Part shown: positions 7,999 to 18,095 of the stretch, one piece after another
Position numbering within the stretch: position 1 is the stretch's first letter
Layout: each line of letters opens with the position of its first letter
The notes under the pieces: model-generated
Databases searched by the model: none
The model's input: the letters and a program-made list of their open reading frames with translations, nothing else
What the model was told of the DNA's origin: nothing
Made by a program: the position numbers and the translations under genes
Source: Comamonadaceae bacterium
GTDB taxonomy: Bacteria > Pseudomonadota > Gammaproteobacteria > Burkholderiales > Burkholderiaceae_C
DNA length: 64,000 nt
Direction: 5' to 3'
NCBI GenBank assembly: GCA_947447355.1
Contig: CANFJF010000011.1
Coordinates: 1 to 64,000 of the forward strand

Positions 7999-9735
7999 TC
8001 ACGGACGTGCCGCGGCAGCCGACGGTTTAAAGCGGCGGAACACCACCACGTTTTCACTGCGGTCGGCGGGGCGTCGCAGCAAGATCATTCGCTCCCACTC
8101 AGCGCGGTTGACGCTTTGGCCCATGCTCTTCAGCGAGTCGGTGTCGACCAGCAGGTACTGGCAACTGGTGTCTGGGCCGACAGGGCGAAGGTCGAGCTTT
8201 TGGTGGTATCGAAGGGCGGCTATCTGGGCGGTGTTCAGGCCCAGGACTTCGACGCAGGCTTGGCGGTTCACTTGGCGCGCAATTTGGTGCGACAGAGACG
8301 CATAACTGCGGGCGAAGTCCAGCAGCGGCAGCCAGAGCGTCATCAGCAGCAGCCAGCACAGTGTTGTGCCGCCAGCGGGCAAGATCAAGGACTTCCAGAT
8401 GGCTGCGCGATGTTGACCGACACGCCATTTCACCAGCCAGGCCCAGGCCAGCGTGGCCAGCAAGGCCAAGCCAAATGCCAGCGCTGAAAAGCTCGGTTCA
8501 AAGCCTGGCGCCAACTTGGCCACGTTGGCCGCAGGTTGTTTGGGGACGCCGGTCTGCATGGCGACCCAAATCACCCAGATCGCGATCGTGCAAGAGGTAA
8601 AAAACAGCAGCGTGAACCAGTCGATCAGCGAGGCCACGCTGCGCCTGAGGGTCGGCAGCGCAAAGGCGGCGAGCGTCGCCAGCGGTGGCAGGCTCAGCAG
8701 CAAGCTGCGGTCGGAGGCGCCGGTCAGCAACGTGGTGCCGACAGCCACGATGGCAAACCACAAGGGCAGGGCGACATGGCGACTGGTGAGCTGGCGTCGC
8801 CAGCGAAACAGTGTCCACAGTGCCAGCGGCCAAGCTGGCCATGGAAACCACAGCAGCAAGCGGATGATGCTGCCCCATTCTTTGTGGGCTTCAGACCGGC
8901 TCAGTGCGGCAACGTCAATGCGCCAAACCCAGAGATCGAGCAGATAGGCCAGAGCCGCCGTTGCCAAGGTGGCGCCCAGCATCAGCTGCATCCAGCCTCG
9001 GGTATTGGGTCTGTCGCTGGCATCGCCGCCCCAGCGGCTGTGAGCCCATTCCACCAACACGCTGCCCAAACCGAGCAGCGCCGCGACCGTGGGTGCGCCG
9101 CTCAACGCGAGCCCGACCGAGCCCACTACAAAGCCGGAGGCCGGGCCTAAAACGCGCCAAGGACTGCGGTACGGACTGGCGGCCACGCTGTAAAACATCA
9201 GTGTCATGAACCCAAGCTGGGCCATAGCCGGCGTTGTTTCGTGTGACAACTGGGCCAGACCTAGGCACGCAATCAGGGCTAGCAGGCCTGCATCAGCGAT
9301 GGCTCTGGCGTAATCCGCCGGCTTGGCTTCGCCGCCAAAGGCAAACGCCACCGGTTGGGCCTGTGGGCTGCGGGCGAGGTAATACACCGAGTACCAAGTC
9401 GCGGCCAGTGTCAACACCAGCAGCAAGATATAAGGCAGGCGCGCGGCCAAAGCGGGGTCCCAAAAGGGCATCACCTGAATCGCCAGCGCACCCATCCAGT
9501 AGGGCAGCAGGCTGTCAAAGCCGGCGGTGATGCCGATCAAATTTGGGTGAAACCAGTCACTGCCCGTGATCGCCATTTGTTGCATGACGCCAAAAGTGGT
9601 GATATCCACGTCCTTCCAAGGGCCACGCCCGACCAGTCCCGGCAGCACATACGCCACGCAGAAAAGCACCAGCGCAAGGCGCGGCAACCTGCGAACGGCA
9701 GACTGAGCAATGAGGGCGGGAGAAGGCTGGTTCAC
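7999..9735 (-). CDS. ArnT-like polytopic membrane glycosyltransferase-family protein
   Basis: 578-residue inner-membrane protein with roughly ten to twelve hydrophobic segments and a C-terminal soluble tail. The first periplasmic loop has the GRGPWKDVDITTFG signature, resembling the (R/G)xPWxxDE-type loop of ArnT/PMT glycosyltransferases that transfer sugars from polyprenyl carriers. The acceptor and donor are unknown; the acidic residue pattern is weaker than in true ArnT, so it could be a degenerate or specialised member. Start is a GTG at 9735. It lies between rpmE2 and the MATE gene on the same strand, and the rpmE2 terminator separates it from rpmE2. Confidence 0.7.
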   Translation of the reverse strand: MNQPSPALIAQSAVRRLPRLALVLFCVAYVLPGLVGRGPWKDVDITTFGVMQQMAITGSDWFHPNLIGITAGFDSLLPYWMGALAIQVMPFWDPALAARLPYILLLVLTLAATWYSVYYLARSPQAQPVAFAFGGEAKPADYARAIADAGLLALIACLGLAQLSHETTPAMAQLGFMTLMFYSVAASPYRSPWRVLGPASGFVVGSVGLALSGAPTVAALLGLGSVLVEWAHSRWGGDASDRPNTRGWMQLMLGATLATAALAYLLDLWVWRIDVAALSRSEAHKEWGSIIRLLLWFPWPAWPLALWTLFRWRRQLTSRHVALPLWFAIVAVGTTLLTGASDRSLLLSLPPLATLAAFALPTLRRSVASLIDWFTLLFFTSCTIAIWVIWVAMQTGVPKQPAANVAKLAPGFEPSFSALAFGLALLATLAWAWLVKWRVGQHRAAIWKSLILPAGGTTLCWLLLMTLWLPLLDFARSYASLSHQIARQVNRQACVEVLGLNTAQIAALRYHQKLDLRPVGPDTSCQYLLVDTDSLKSMGQSVNRAEWERMILLRRPADRSENVVVFRRFKPSAAAARP

Positions 9736-9819
9736 GGCGAGTTGGGGAAAAAGAAGAGGGCGAGAAGCGGACTTGGCTGGGGCTCAATCATCAGGGAAAT
9801 TCAGGTTTCAGGGCGAAAA

Positions 9820-9848
9820 AAAAGCAGCCTGAATTTCAGGCTGCTTTT
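9820..9848 (-). terminator. Intrinsic terminator after rpmE2
   Basis: Near-perfect 14-bp inverted repeat (AAAAGCAGCCTGAA / TTCAGGCTGCTTTT) with a one-base centre, followed on the minus strand by eight T residues. It lies 27 nt after the rpmE2 stop codon and ends that transcript before the ArnT-like gene. Confidence 0.92.
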
Positions 9849-9874
9849 CGGATCGGCTTGAAACGATTCGCAGT

Positions 9875-10132
9875 TTACTTGGCGGCAGTTTTGCCGAAGC
9901 GGTTGCGGAAGCGCTCGACACGACCACCCATGTTGTCCACGGATTTTTGTGTGCCGGTGTAAAAAGGATGCGATTCGCTGGACGTGTCCAGTTTGTACAA
10001 AGGCAATTCGCGGCCATCATCCATCTTCACCATTTCTTTGGTGTTGACGCATGAACGGGTGACAAACTTGAAGTTGTTTGACAAGTCCACGAAGCAAACT
10101 TCGCGGTAATTGGGGTGAATCCCGTCTTTCAT
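9875..10132 (-). CDS. rpmE2: Ribosomal protein bL31, type B
   Basis: Large-subunit ribosomal protein L31. 85 residues, beginning MKDGIHPNYREVCFVD, with the conserved SHPFYTGTQK segment and the basic C-terminal VERFRNRFGK. It lacks the CxxC zinc ligands of the zinc-binding form, so it is the type-B (zinc-independent, YkgM-like) paralogue, which is the usual form in Burkholderiales. Located 90 nt after rho on the same strand, with a strong terminator behind it. Confidence 0.96.
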   Translation of the reverse strand: MKDGIHPNYREVCFVDLSNNFKFVTRSCVNTKEMVKMDDGRELPLYKLDTSSESHPFYTGTQKSVDNMGGRVERFRNRFGKTAAK

Positions 10133-10222
10133 AGTCTTTCCTTATTCGTTGCGGTAGCCACCCAAGCCAGTCCTGGACACTTTCCGCTAAGCCGCACATT
10201 ATGGCATTAAAAAACGTGGGGA

Positions 10223-11485
10223 CTAGCCTCCGCGCCTCATCATGTCAAAGAACTCGTGGTTATTTTTGGTGGCCTTCATGTTTTTCAACATCAATTCCAT
10301 CGACTCGATTTCGTCCATGTTGTACATGAACTGACGCAGAATCCGTGACTTTTGCAGAATTTCTGGCGACAGCAGCAACTCTTCTTTACGGGTACCGCTG
10401 CGGTTCAGGTTGATGGCCGGGAACACGCGTTTTTCGTACAAACGACGGTCCAGATGAATCTCGCAGTTGCCGGTGCCTTTGAACTCTTCAAAGATCACTT
10501 CGTCCATGCGGCTACCGGTGTCGATCAAAGCCGTGCCGATGATGGTCAGGCTGCCGCCTTCTTCGATCTTGCGGGCTGCACCAAAAAATCGCTTAGGACG
10601 CTGCAAGGCATTGGCATCCACGCCGCCGGTCAGCACTTTCCCTGACGATGGCAGCACGTTGTTGTAAGCGCGGGCGAGGCGGGTGATGGAGTCCAGCAAA
10701 ATCACCACATCTTTGCCAAGCTCAACCAGACGTTTGGCACGTTCGATGACCATTTCAGCCACGTGAACGTGACGCGCCGCGGGCTCGTCAAAGGTCGATG
10801 AAATCACTTCGCCGCGCACGCTGCGCTGCATTTCGGTCACTTCTTCCGGGCGTTCGTCAACCAGCAACACCATCATCACGGAGTCTGGATAGTTGGCAGT
10901 GATGGCGTGAGCGATGTTTTGCATCATCACGGTCTTGCCGGATTTTGGCGGTGCCACCAGCAAGGCGCGCTGGCCTTTGCCAATTGGGGCAATGATGTCG
11001 ATGATCCGGCTGGTCAGGTTTTCTTCGCCCTTGATGTCGCGTTCTAACTTGTACTGCTCGCGCGGGAACAGTGGCGTCAAGTTTTCGAACATCACCTTGT
11101 GCTTGTTGTCTTCAGGTGCGCCGTCGTTGATGCGATCGAGCTTGTTGAGTGCAAAGTAACGCTCGCCGTCTTTCGGCGTGCGGACTTCGCCTTCGATCAT
11201 GTCGCCGGTGTGCAGATTAAAACGGCGGATCTGGCTTGGGCTGATGTAGATGTCGTCGGTCGAGGCGGTGTAGCTTGAGTCTGGTGCGCGCAAAAAGCCG
11301 AAGCCATCGGGCAGCACTTCAAGGACGCCGTCGGCGACGATGGTTTCCCCCGTCTTGGCGCGCTTTTTGATGATGGCAAACATCAATTCCTGCTTGCGCA
11401 TACGGCCAACGTTTTCGATCTCAAGGGCTTCGGCTTGCTTGAGGACTTCAGACACGTGCAGTGCCTTGAGTTCGTTTAAGTGCAT
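10223..11485 (-). CDS. rho: Transcription termination factor Rho
   Basis: Hexameric RNA-dependent ATPase that terminates transcription. 420 residues: N-terminal helical domain (1-45), cold-shock-like RNA-binding domain with GFGFLR and [12 protein letters not shown] (about 55-100), Walker A APPKSGKT (178-185), Walker [17 protein letters not shown], and the Q-loop/R-loop region [20 protein letters not shown]. Normal length for the family and no insertions. Its 5' leader of about 240 nt back to the trxA terminator is long, as is usual for the autoregulated rho gene. Confidence 0.98.
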   Translation of the reverse strand: MHLNELKALHVSEVLKQAEALEIENVGRMRKQELMFAIIKKRAKTGETIVADGVLEVLPDGFGFLRAPDSSYTASTDDIYISPSQIRRFNLHTGDMIEGEVRTPKDGERYFALNKLDRINDGAPEDNKHKVMFENLTPLFPREQYKLERDIKGEENLTSRIIDIIAPIGKGQRALLVAPPKSGKTVMMQNIAHAITANYPDSVMMVLLVDERPEEVTEMQRSVRGEVISSTFDEPAARHVHVAEMVIERAKRLVELGKDVVILLDSITRLARAYNNVLPSSGKVLTGGVDANALQRPKRFFGAARKIEEGGSLTIIGTALIDTGSRMDEVIFEEFKGTGNCEIHLDRRLYEKRVFPAINLNRSGTRKEELLLSPEILQKSRILRQFMYNMDEIESMELMLKNMKATKNNHEFFDMMRRGG

Positions 11486-11725
11486 GGGGTTACCTGCGTA
11501 ATGAGAACTCTAAGAAAAGAGTTCAACTGAAAAAAACGGGGGGAGGTTGGGTCAGTCGAGTCACTGAGATGACGGTTCAGAGGAAAATTTCTAAAACCGG
11601 GTGCCAGTGCTGGAATCCGCAATCTCTGTCTAGAAGACAGCAGCGAATGTTGTGAATTATGACAGGAAAAAAGAAGGGTTAATCAGGCTCTGCGGTGCGC
11701 TATGACCCAAGGATGAGCGGGGATG
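11486..11725 (-). other. Long rho 5' leader / promoter region without a gene
   Basis: About 240 nt between the trxA terminator and the rho ATG. No reading frame of substance is present on either strand. It must hold the rho promoter and an untranslated leader; in other bacteria Rho represses its own synthesis by premature termination in such a leader. No specific hairpin or riboswitch motif was recognised. Confidence 0.5.
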
Positions 11726-11727
11726 AA

Positions 11728-11757
11728 AAAAAAGAAGCTCCTCAGAGCTTCTTTTTT
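11728..11757 (-). terminator. Intrinsic terminator after trxA
   Basis: 13-bp perfect stem (AAAAAAGAAGCTC / GAGCTTCTTTTTT) with a 4-nt loop, and a run of eight T on the minus strand. It starts 10 nt after the trxA stop codon and separates trxA from the rho leader. Confidence 0.93.
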
Positions 11758-11767
11758 GACGAGGGCT

Positions 11768-12100
11768 TTAGGCCAGTTGCTGGTCGATGAAGGCGGTCAG
11801 TTGAGACTTACTCATGGCACCAACTTTGGTCGCGGCCAGTTCGCCGTCTTTGAACAACATCAGCGTCGGGATGCCGCGAATACCGAACTTGGCCGGGATG
11901 TCGCGGTTTTCGTCGACGTTCATCTTGGCAATCTGCAGTTTGCCTTCATAGCTGGTGGCAACTTCATCGAGGATAGGCGCAATCATTTTGCAAGGACCGC
12001 ACCATTCGGCCCAGTAGTCCACCAAAACAGGTTGGATCGACTTCAGCACATCGGCTTCGAAGGTGGCATCGGTGGTATGTTTAATCAGTTCGTTGGCCAT
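11768..12100 (-). CDS. trxA: Thioredoxin 1
   Basis: Cytoplasmic thiol-disulfide oxidoreductase. 110 residues with the full active site WAEWCGPCK (C34, C37), the cis-proline loop RGIPTLMLF and the buried acidic residue preceding VDYWAEW. Typical length. Monocistronic: divergent from the AddB-like gene and followed by its own terminator. The trxA-rho neighbourhood is common in Betaproteobacteria. Confidence 0.98.
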   Translation of the reverse strand: MANELIKHTTDATFEADVLKSIQPVLVDYWAEWCGPCKMIAPILDEVATSYEGKLQIAKMNVDENRDIPAKFGIRGIPTLMLFKDGELAATKVGAMSKSQLTAFIDQQLA

Positions 12101-12198
12101 GAGGGCTCCTTCAGAAGTGTTGCAAGATATGGCAAATTAATTGTCATTGTGGCAGAAAGAAAGTACCTTGGCTGGCAGTGACGCCTTCCACTTTTCCT

Positions 12199-14766
12199 AT
12201 GGGTACGATAGTCAGTTTTCCACTTCCACCTCTATCTCTATTTGTGACTTCAACCCATTTCATCGATGTCAACTGGTCCCGCGTGACGCAGCAGCTCCAC
12301 GAGCACATTGCAGGCCGCGGTTTGCACCCGGCTGCTTGCGTGGTGCTGGTGCCCTATGCTCAGTTGATGCAGCAGGCCCGCATGGCTTGGGCGGCGCAAG
12401 GAACGGCCTCGTTTGTGCCGCGCTTTGAAACCACCATGAACTGGGCCAACAGTTTGCAGGCGCCGATGGACGGTCCTTTTGAGTCCGCTGTCAGCGACAT
12501 AAGGATGGACGCGGCTTGTGACTTGCTGACGGCCGCCGGACTGTTGGAACGTGCCGGTCTGGGCGCGCACAAAGACTTGTTGGCAGCTCGTTTGGTGGAG
12601 TCGGCTTGGTCGGTGGCGCGGCTGGCTGCGGCTTTGCCGCCAGCACAACGTCCGGAATGGGGGCAGCGTCTAGGCGGCTTGTTGGCGGCCGGCATGGATG
12701 CACCGCTGCTGGCGCTGGAGTCGGCAGTGGGCCAGGTTGCCGTGGCTTGGGCGTCGACCTCGGCCTATCCGACCGATGTTTTGTTCGGTGCCACGGGTGA
12801 TTTGTTGCTGGTACTGGAAGGTTTTCAGACGGATCCGTTGACAGACGCTTTGAAGGCGCATTGGGGTGACCGCGCGGTGACTTTGCGCTTGGTTGATGAT
12901 GACTTGCCCAGCCAAGAAACGCCCCCATCCTTGCAACTCGCGCAAGATGCCGAAGACGAGGCGCAGCGCGCCACCGCCTGCGTGCTGGCGCGACTTGTCC
13001 AAGGCTGTTGGCCGGTCGCGTTGGTGGCGCAAGACCGCGTGCTGACCCGCCGCGTGCGCGCCATGCTCGCTAACAAAGGTGTGGCGGTGCGCGACGAAAC
13101 CGGCTGGAAACTGTCCACCACTCGGTCTGCGGCTGCGCTCATGAGCCTGTTACGGGCCGCAACTTGGGACGCCTCAACCGACGCCATGCTGGACTGGCTG
13201 AAAAATGCGCCTGTCTTTAACGCCGCAGCTGTCACAGCAGCCGAAATCGAATTGCGAAAAACCGGTGTGCGCGAATGGCGTTCGGTCAGCCACGCTGAAA
13301 CGGCCGCACTGACCGCTAGCGCCGCGTTGGCCGCATTGGCTGCTCCGTTGCTGGCGCCGCTGCAAGGTGGCAAAGCACTGATGGCTTGGCTGCGCTCACT
13401 TCGTGCTGCGCTGCAGGCGTCCAGGCAATGGGAAGGCTTGCTCAGCGACACCGCGGGGCAGGCCGTGATGGACGCGCTGCGGTTGCGCGAAGGAATGGAA
13501 AATGAATTTGAAACCTTCGGTGCGCGCATGAGCCTGCGCGACTTCACCGCCTGGGTCAATCAGGTGTTGGAGTCGGCCAGCTTCACGCCTGAGCACCCGC
13601 CCGAGGCGCAAGTGGTGATCTTGCCGCTGAGCCAATTGCTCGGCAGGCCGATGCAGGCGGTGGTTTTCCCTGGCGCTGATGAAGTCCGTTTGCCGGTGTC
13701 GCCAGAGCCGCCCGGTCAGTGGACGCCGGCGCAACGTGAGTTGCTGGGTTTGCCTTCACGCGAGACGCTGGCTGCTGCGGCCCGCGCGTCATGGCTGTAT
13801 GCCTTGCAGTTCAATCCGGTCGACGTGCTGTGGCGCAACAGCGAAGGCGGCGAGCGCATCATGCCGAGTGGATTTGTGCAGGCCTCGCTGCTCGTGCCCG
13901 AGGTTGAATTGGCGGCAGATGTGCGCGTACAGCGATCGCTGACCCTGCAACCAACACCCATGCCAGCGCCCATGGGTGAGGCGCTGCCAGTGCTGCGTTT
14001 GTCAGCCAGCGCGTATGAAGATTTGCGCCGCTGCCCCTACCGGTTTTTTGCGATGCGCCAACTCAAGCTGCAACCGGTCGAGGAACTGGATGGTGAGTTG
14101 GGCAAGCGCGATTTTGGCAATTGGCTGCACGCGTTGCTCAGCCACTTTCATGTGGCGCTCAAGCAAGCTCCGACAACCGAGATGCCTGAGCGGGTGCTGA
14201 TGATGAACCAAGCCGCTGAAAGGGCCACGCGGGAGATGGCGCTGGCCGACAGCGAGTTCTTGCCCTTTGCCGCCGCGTGGCCAAAGGTGCGGGCGGGCTA
14301 CCTGCTGTGGCTGACGGGTCATGAGGCCACAGGCGCGCAATTTGCCGAGGCTGAGCAATGGAAAGAAATGCCCATCGGCCCGCTCACGCTGATTGGCAAG
14401 ATCGACCGGATTGACCGCTTGCCCGATGGCCAGCCGATGGTGATGGATTACAAAACCGAGGCGCGCAGCACCACCGCGGATCGCATCAACGACCCGCAGG
14501 AAGACACGCAGTTGCCTTTTTATGCGGCGCTGCTGAGTGACGATCCTTTGAGCGCGGTCTATGTGAATCTGGGCGAAAAAGAGCCGACTAAAAGTTATCC
14601 GCAAGAGTCCATCGTGGACCTGCGAGACGAGTTAATTGGCAGCATTTTGAGTGACATGAGCCGCATCGCCGAGGGTGCGCGTTTGCCGGCGATCGGCGAA
14701 GGCAAGGCCTGCGACTATTGCGATGCCCGCGGCCTGTGCCGGCGTGACTTTCGGGTGGCCGCATGA
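12199..14766 (+). CDS. AddB-like PD-(D/E)XK nuclease subunit of a RecBCD/AddAB-type complex
   Basis: Predicted partner of the AddA helicase-nuclease in double-strand break processing. About 855 residues. The C-terminus has a RecB-family nuclease domain: the acidic motif IGKIDRIDR and then MVMDYKTE, with QLPFYAALL downstream. Cys residues in RRCPYRFF and in CDYCDARGLC surround the nuclease domain in the pattern of the AddB iron-sulfur cluster. No clear Walker A is seen in the N-terminal helicase-like part, so it is probably not a second motor. The longest frame begins at a GTG (12178); I prefer the ATG at 12199, but neither has a strong ribosome site. Its stop overlaps the addA start (ATGA). 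Confidence 0.85.
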   Translation: MGTIVSFPLPPLSLFVTSTHFIDVNWSRVTQQLHEHIAGRGLHPAACVVLVPYAQLMQQARMAWAAQGTASFVPRFETTMNWANSLQAPMDGPFESAVSDIRMDAACDLLTAAGLLERAGLGAHKDLLAARLVESAWSVARLAAALPPAQRPEWGQRLGGLLAAGMDAPLLALESAVGQVAVAWASTSAYPTDVLFGATGDLLLVLEGFQTDPLTDALKAHWGDRAVTLRLVDDDLPSQETPPSLQLAQDAEDEAQRATACVLARLVQGCWPVALVAQDRVLTRRVRAMLANKGVAVRDETGWKLSTTRSAAALMSLLRAATWDASTDAMLDWLKNAPVFNAAAVTAAEIELRKTGVREWRSVSHAETAALTASAALAALAAPLLAPLQGGKALMAWLRSLRAALQASRQWEGLLSDTAGQAVMDALRLREGMENEFETFGARMSLRDFTAWVNQVLESASFTPEHPPEAQVVILPLSQLLGRPMQAVVFPGADEVRLPVSPEPPGQWTPAQRELLGLPSRETLAAAARASWLYALQFNPVDVLWRNSEGGERIMPSGFVQASLLVPEVELAADVRVQRSLTLQPTPMPAPMGEALPVLRLSASAYEDLRRCPYRFFAMRQLKLQPVEELDGELGKRDFGNWLHALLSHFHVALKQAPTTEMPERVLMMNQAAERATREMALADSEFLPFAAAWPKVRAGYLLWLTGHEATGAQFAEAEQWKEMPIGPLTLIGKIDRIDRLPDGQPMVMDYKTEARSTTADRINDPQEDTQLPFYAALLSDDPLSAVYVNLGEKEPTKSYPQESIVDLRDELIGSILSDMSRIAEGARLPAIGEGKACDYCDARGLCRRDFRVAA

Positions 14767-17700
14767 CGCAGCCAGCCGCTTACGAACGCAATGGCAAGCT
14801 GGTCTCGGCCGATGCCTTTTATGCCATTGCCTGCGACCCCCGCCGCAGCGTGGCGGTCGAGGCCTGTGCGGGCGCCGGCAAGACCTGGATGCTGGTCTCG
14901 CGCATGGTGCGCGCCTTGCTTGAAGGCGTAGAGAAAGCCGGCACAGATGGCCACCTGCAACCGCAGGAAATTCTTGCCATCACCTTCACCAAGCGTGCGG
15001 CTGGCGAAATGCGCGAACGGCTCTACGAATGGCTCGCCGAATTTGCCCATGCAGACCGCGCTAAGTTGCTGCACGAATTGCAGATTCGCGGAGTGCCGGG
15101 CTTGCACGACGAGGCCACGGCATCACGCTTGGCAACGCAGCTTCAGGGCTTGTATGCGGCCATGTTGGCCACCGGCCGGTCGGTGCAAATCCGCACCTTC
15201 CACGGTTGGTTCGCGGCTTTGCTGCGCAGCGCCCCGGTGGCTGTCTTGCAAACCCTGGGCTTGCCGGTCAACTACGACTTGCTGGAAGACGACAGCCAAG
15301 CCCGGGCACTGGTCTGGCGGCGCTATTACCAGACCTTGGTTGGCAACCCGGCCTTGAAGGCAGACTTCGAAGCCGTCGTGTTTGCCTATGGCCGCTCGCA
15401 AACCGACAAAGCCCTGCAAGCGGCTCTCGACAAACGCGTTGAGTTCGCACTGGCCGACGCGGCCGGAGTGACTGATGAATCAGTAAAAACTTTCGGCAAG
15501 CAATTCCCGGCGTTCGCAGCTCTAGCGGACCCCGAAGATGCTTTTACCGCCGGTCCGGCACACCAACTGTTGGTCGACGCGGCGATCGCTTTGGGGCGTG
15601 CGACGGCGGTGACTTTTTCGGCCAAAGGCGTTGAGTTGGAGCGCGCCTTGACCTCCGGCGACAAAGGCGCTGTTTACCTAGCCTTGCTGACGACTGAAGG
15701 TAAGCCCCGTAAATTTGGCGAAAAAATAATCGGCATCAGCACGGTGCGCGAAGCGCAAGAACTCGTGTTGGCCGTGGCCGCAGCCCGCCATCAACACGAG
15801 GCCTGGGCCTACCAACAACGTATGGCGCGCTTGACGCGCTTGCTGATCGCCGAGTTCGCCGAGCTCAAGCGCGAACGCGGTTGGGTTGACATGAACGATG
15901 TCGAACGCGCCGCACTGGTCATGCTGGGTGATCCGGTGTTGTCGGGCTGGGTGCAAGAAAAACTCGATGCCCGCGTCCGCCATCTGCTGATCGACGAATT
16001 CCAAGACACCAATCCCTTGCAGTGGCAGGCATTGCTAGCTTGGCTGGGCAGCTACGCTGGTGCCGGGCAAGCGCCCAGTGTTTTTATCGTGGGTGACCCG
16101 AAGCAAAGTATTTACCGCTTCCGGCGCGCCGAGCCGCAGGTGTTTCGCGCGGCGCAAGCTTTTGTACAGAGCGGGTTGGGTGGTGACTTGCTGAGTTGCG
16201 ACCACACCCGGCGTAACGCCCAAGGTGTCATCATTGCCGTCAATGCGGCCATGGCGCAAGCCGTTGAAGTCGATGGCTACGATGGATTTCGTGCACACAG
16301 CACGGACTCCGCGCAGCTGGGCGCGGTCGGGCGCTTGCCGCCTATCTTGCGCGTCAAGGCTGCGAAGTCTGACGACGCGGAGCCCACAGATTGGCGCGAC
16401 AGCCTGACGCAGCCCCGCGAAGTCCCCGAAGAAACACTGCGCACGCTGGAAGCCCGCCAAGCCGCTGCGTGGATTGCTTTACAACTTGAGACAGCGCCCC
16501 TCAAGCCCGCCAACATCATGGTGCTGTCGCGCAAACGCGCAGGCTTGTTGCCTTTGCAAAACGAATTGCGCGCGCTCAACATTCCCGCGCAGATCGGCGA
16601 AAAAACCGCCTTGATTGAATGCTGCGAAGTGCAAGACATCGTGGCGCTGTTGGATGCGTTGGTGTCGCCGCAACACGATTTGTCGTTGGCGCGGGCTTTG
16701 CGGTCGCCGCTGTTTGGCGTTGATGACACGGCGCTGGTACAGCTCGCATTGGCGCAGCGTAGGCTGAGCCAGCCCTGGTATCAGCTGCTGCAAGATGATG
16801 CCGTGAGTCCGCTGGCAGAACTGCAAACCGCCGAGGCCAAAAGCTTTGCCGGTGTGGCGTTGCAATTGGCGCGCTGGAAAAATTGGCTGGACACGCTGCC
16901 GCCGCACGACGCGCTGCAATCCATTTACGACGACGGTGATGTGTTGGCGCGCTTTGCCGCCGCCGCACCCGACGCGCAGCGCGTTGCCATGCTGGCCAAC
17001 TTGCGTGCCTTGCTGTCGGTGACCTTGCAAGTCGACGGCGGTCGCTACACCACGCCTTACGGCTTGGTCCGTGCGCTCAAAGCCGGCGGCATTCAGGCGC
17101 CGGCAACCGTCAGTCAAGAGGCGGTTCGGCTCTTGACCATCCATGGCGCCAAGGGGCTGGAGGCTGAAGCCGTGTTGCTGCTGGACACCGACACGCCGCC
17201 GCGCAGCGCCGACAGTATGGGCGTGCTGGTCGACTGGCCGGGCGAATCTGCCGTGCCGCATCGCTTTGTTTTTCTGGTCAGCGAAAGCCGTCCGCCAGCT
17301 TGCTGTGCCGATGCTTTGCAGGCCGAGAAGGACGAGCGTCACCGCGAAGAACTCAACGCTTTGTACGTCGCCCTGACGCGGGCCAAGACAACACTGGCGA
17401 TGTCGTCGATTGAGCCGCACCGCGCCGCCCCTGGCAGCTGGTGGCTGCGTTTGCACGCGTTGGCCACAGAGTGGCCGCAGCCGACCCCGACAGTTGTTGC
17501 GACTGAACTCACTGTCGCGTCAGTGATCGATTTCCCCGAACTACCGCCCGCGCCTTTGCTGCCGGTGGCTATTGCCAAACCGGCGGCTGATTCAGCTGCA
17601 TCGCGAACCGGTCAGGCCATGCACCGTTTGCTTGAATGGGGCGCTTTGTCTGAACAACATGTGCGTGCCATCACCCGAGAGTTTCGCTTGGATGTGGCGC

Positions 17701-18038
17701 AAGCCCAAGCGGCCTTGGCCGGTGCCAAAGCGGTTTTGGCTGGCGCTGGCGCATGGGCTTGGAACCCAGCGGTCGTCAGCTGGCAGGGCAACGAGGTTGA
17801 GCTGGCTTACGAGGGGCAAAGCCTGCGCTTAGACCGCTTGGTGCAGCGAAAAGACGCGGGGCACGAAGGCCATTGGTGGGTGCTGGACTACAAGTCAAAT
17901 GCCGCGCCGCAGGACCTGCCGGAGCTGCGTGTGCAGATGCAGACCTACTGCGATGCAGTGCAGGCGGTTTACCCCGGGCAAACAGTCAAGGCGGCTTTTT
18001 TGACGGCCCAGGGGAAGTTGCTTGAAGTGGAACTGTAA
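14763..18038 (+). CDS. addA: AddA-like UvrD/Rep-family helicase-nuclease
   Basis: ATP-dependent 3'-5' helicase with nuclease activity for recombinational repair of DNA ends. 1091 residues. Walker A ACAGAGKT (34-41), FTKRAAGEMRERL (motif Ia), Walker B LLIDEFQDTNPLQW (about 408), motif III VGDPKQSIYRFRRAE, motif V HGAKGLEAEAV (about 794), motif VI ALTRAKTTL, and a C-terminal RecB-type nuclease domain with WWVLDYKSNA (about 1038). The four-base overlap with the AddB-like gene supports a two-subunit AddAB enzyme in place of RecBCD. Could also be annotated simply as UvrD-helicase domain protein. Confidence 0.9.
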   Translation: MTQPAAYERNGKLVSADAFYAIACDPRRSVAVEACAGAGKTWMLVSRMVRALLEGVEKAGTDGHLQPQEILAITFTKRAAGEMRERLYEWLAEFAHADRAKLLHELQIRGVPGLHDEATASRLATQLQGLYAAMLATGRSVQIRTFHGWFAALLRSAPVAVLQTLGLPVNYDLLEDDSQARALVWRRYYQTLVGNPALKADFEAVVFAYGRSQTDKALQAALDKRVEFALADAAGVTDESVKTFGKQFPAFAALADPEDAFTAGPAHQLLVDAAIALGRATAVTFSAKGVELERALTSGDKGAVYLALLTTEGKPRKFGEKIIGISTVREAQELVLAVAAARHQHEAWAYQQRMARLTRLLIAEFAELKRERGWVDMNDVERAALVMLGDPVLSGWVQEKLDARVRHLLIDEFQDTNPLQWQALLAWLGSYAGAGQAPSVFIVGDPKQSIYRFRRAEPQVFRAAQAFVQSGLGGDLLSCDHTRRNAQGVIIAVNAAMAQAVEVDGYDGFRAHSTDSAQLGAVGRLPPILRVKAAKSDDAEPTDWRDSLTQPREVPEETLRTLEARQAAAWIALQLETAPLKPANIMVLSRKRAGLLPLQNELRALNIPAQIGEKTALIECCEVQDIVALLDALVSPQHDLSLARALRSPLFGVDDTALVQLALAQRRLSQPWYQLLQDDAVSPLAELQTAEAKSFAGVALQLARWKNWLDTLPPHDALQSIYDDGDVLARFAAAAPDAQRVAMLANLRALLSVTLQVDGGRYTTPYGLVRALKAGGIQAPATVSQEAVRLLTIHGAKGLEAEAVLLLDTDTPPRSADSMGVLVDWPGESAVPHRFVFLVSESRPPACCADALQAEKDERHREELNALYVALTRAKTTLAMSSIEPHRAAPGSWWLRLHALATEWPQPTPTVVATELTVASVIDFPELPPAPLLPVAIAKPAADSAASRTGQAMHRLLEWGALSEQHVRAITREFRLDVAQAQAALAGAKAVLAGAGAWAWNPAVVSWQGNEVELAYEGQSLRLDRLVQRKDAGHEGHWWVLDYKSNAAPQDLPELRVQMQTYCDAVQAVYPGQTVKAAFLTAQGKLLEVEL

Positions 18039-18095
18039 TAATTCAGGTTTGCACCAAGGGTCGCCTGATTCCTCTCGGATGGCTGCTTGGCGCGA

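Noticed and set aside
8057-8057. Upstream GTG start for the MATE gene at 8057
   Set aside because: It would overlap the preceding gene by 59 nt and add a non-hydrophobic leader (MKTWWCSAALNRR) not expected in the family; GTG at 7988 fits better.
16479-17456. 325-codon antisense frame inside addA
   Set aside because: Antisense shadow of a GC-rich gene: no domain, Gln/Arg-rich composition, and every helicase motif of addA is on the plus strand.
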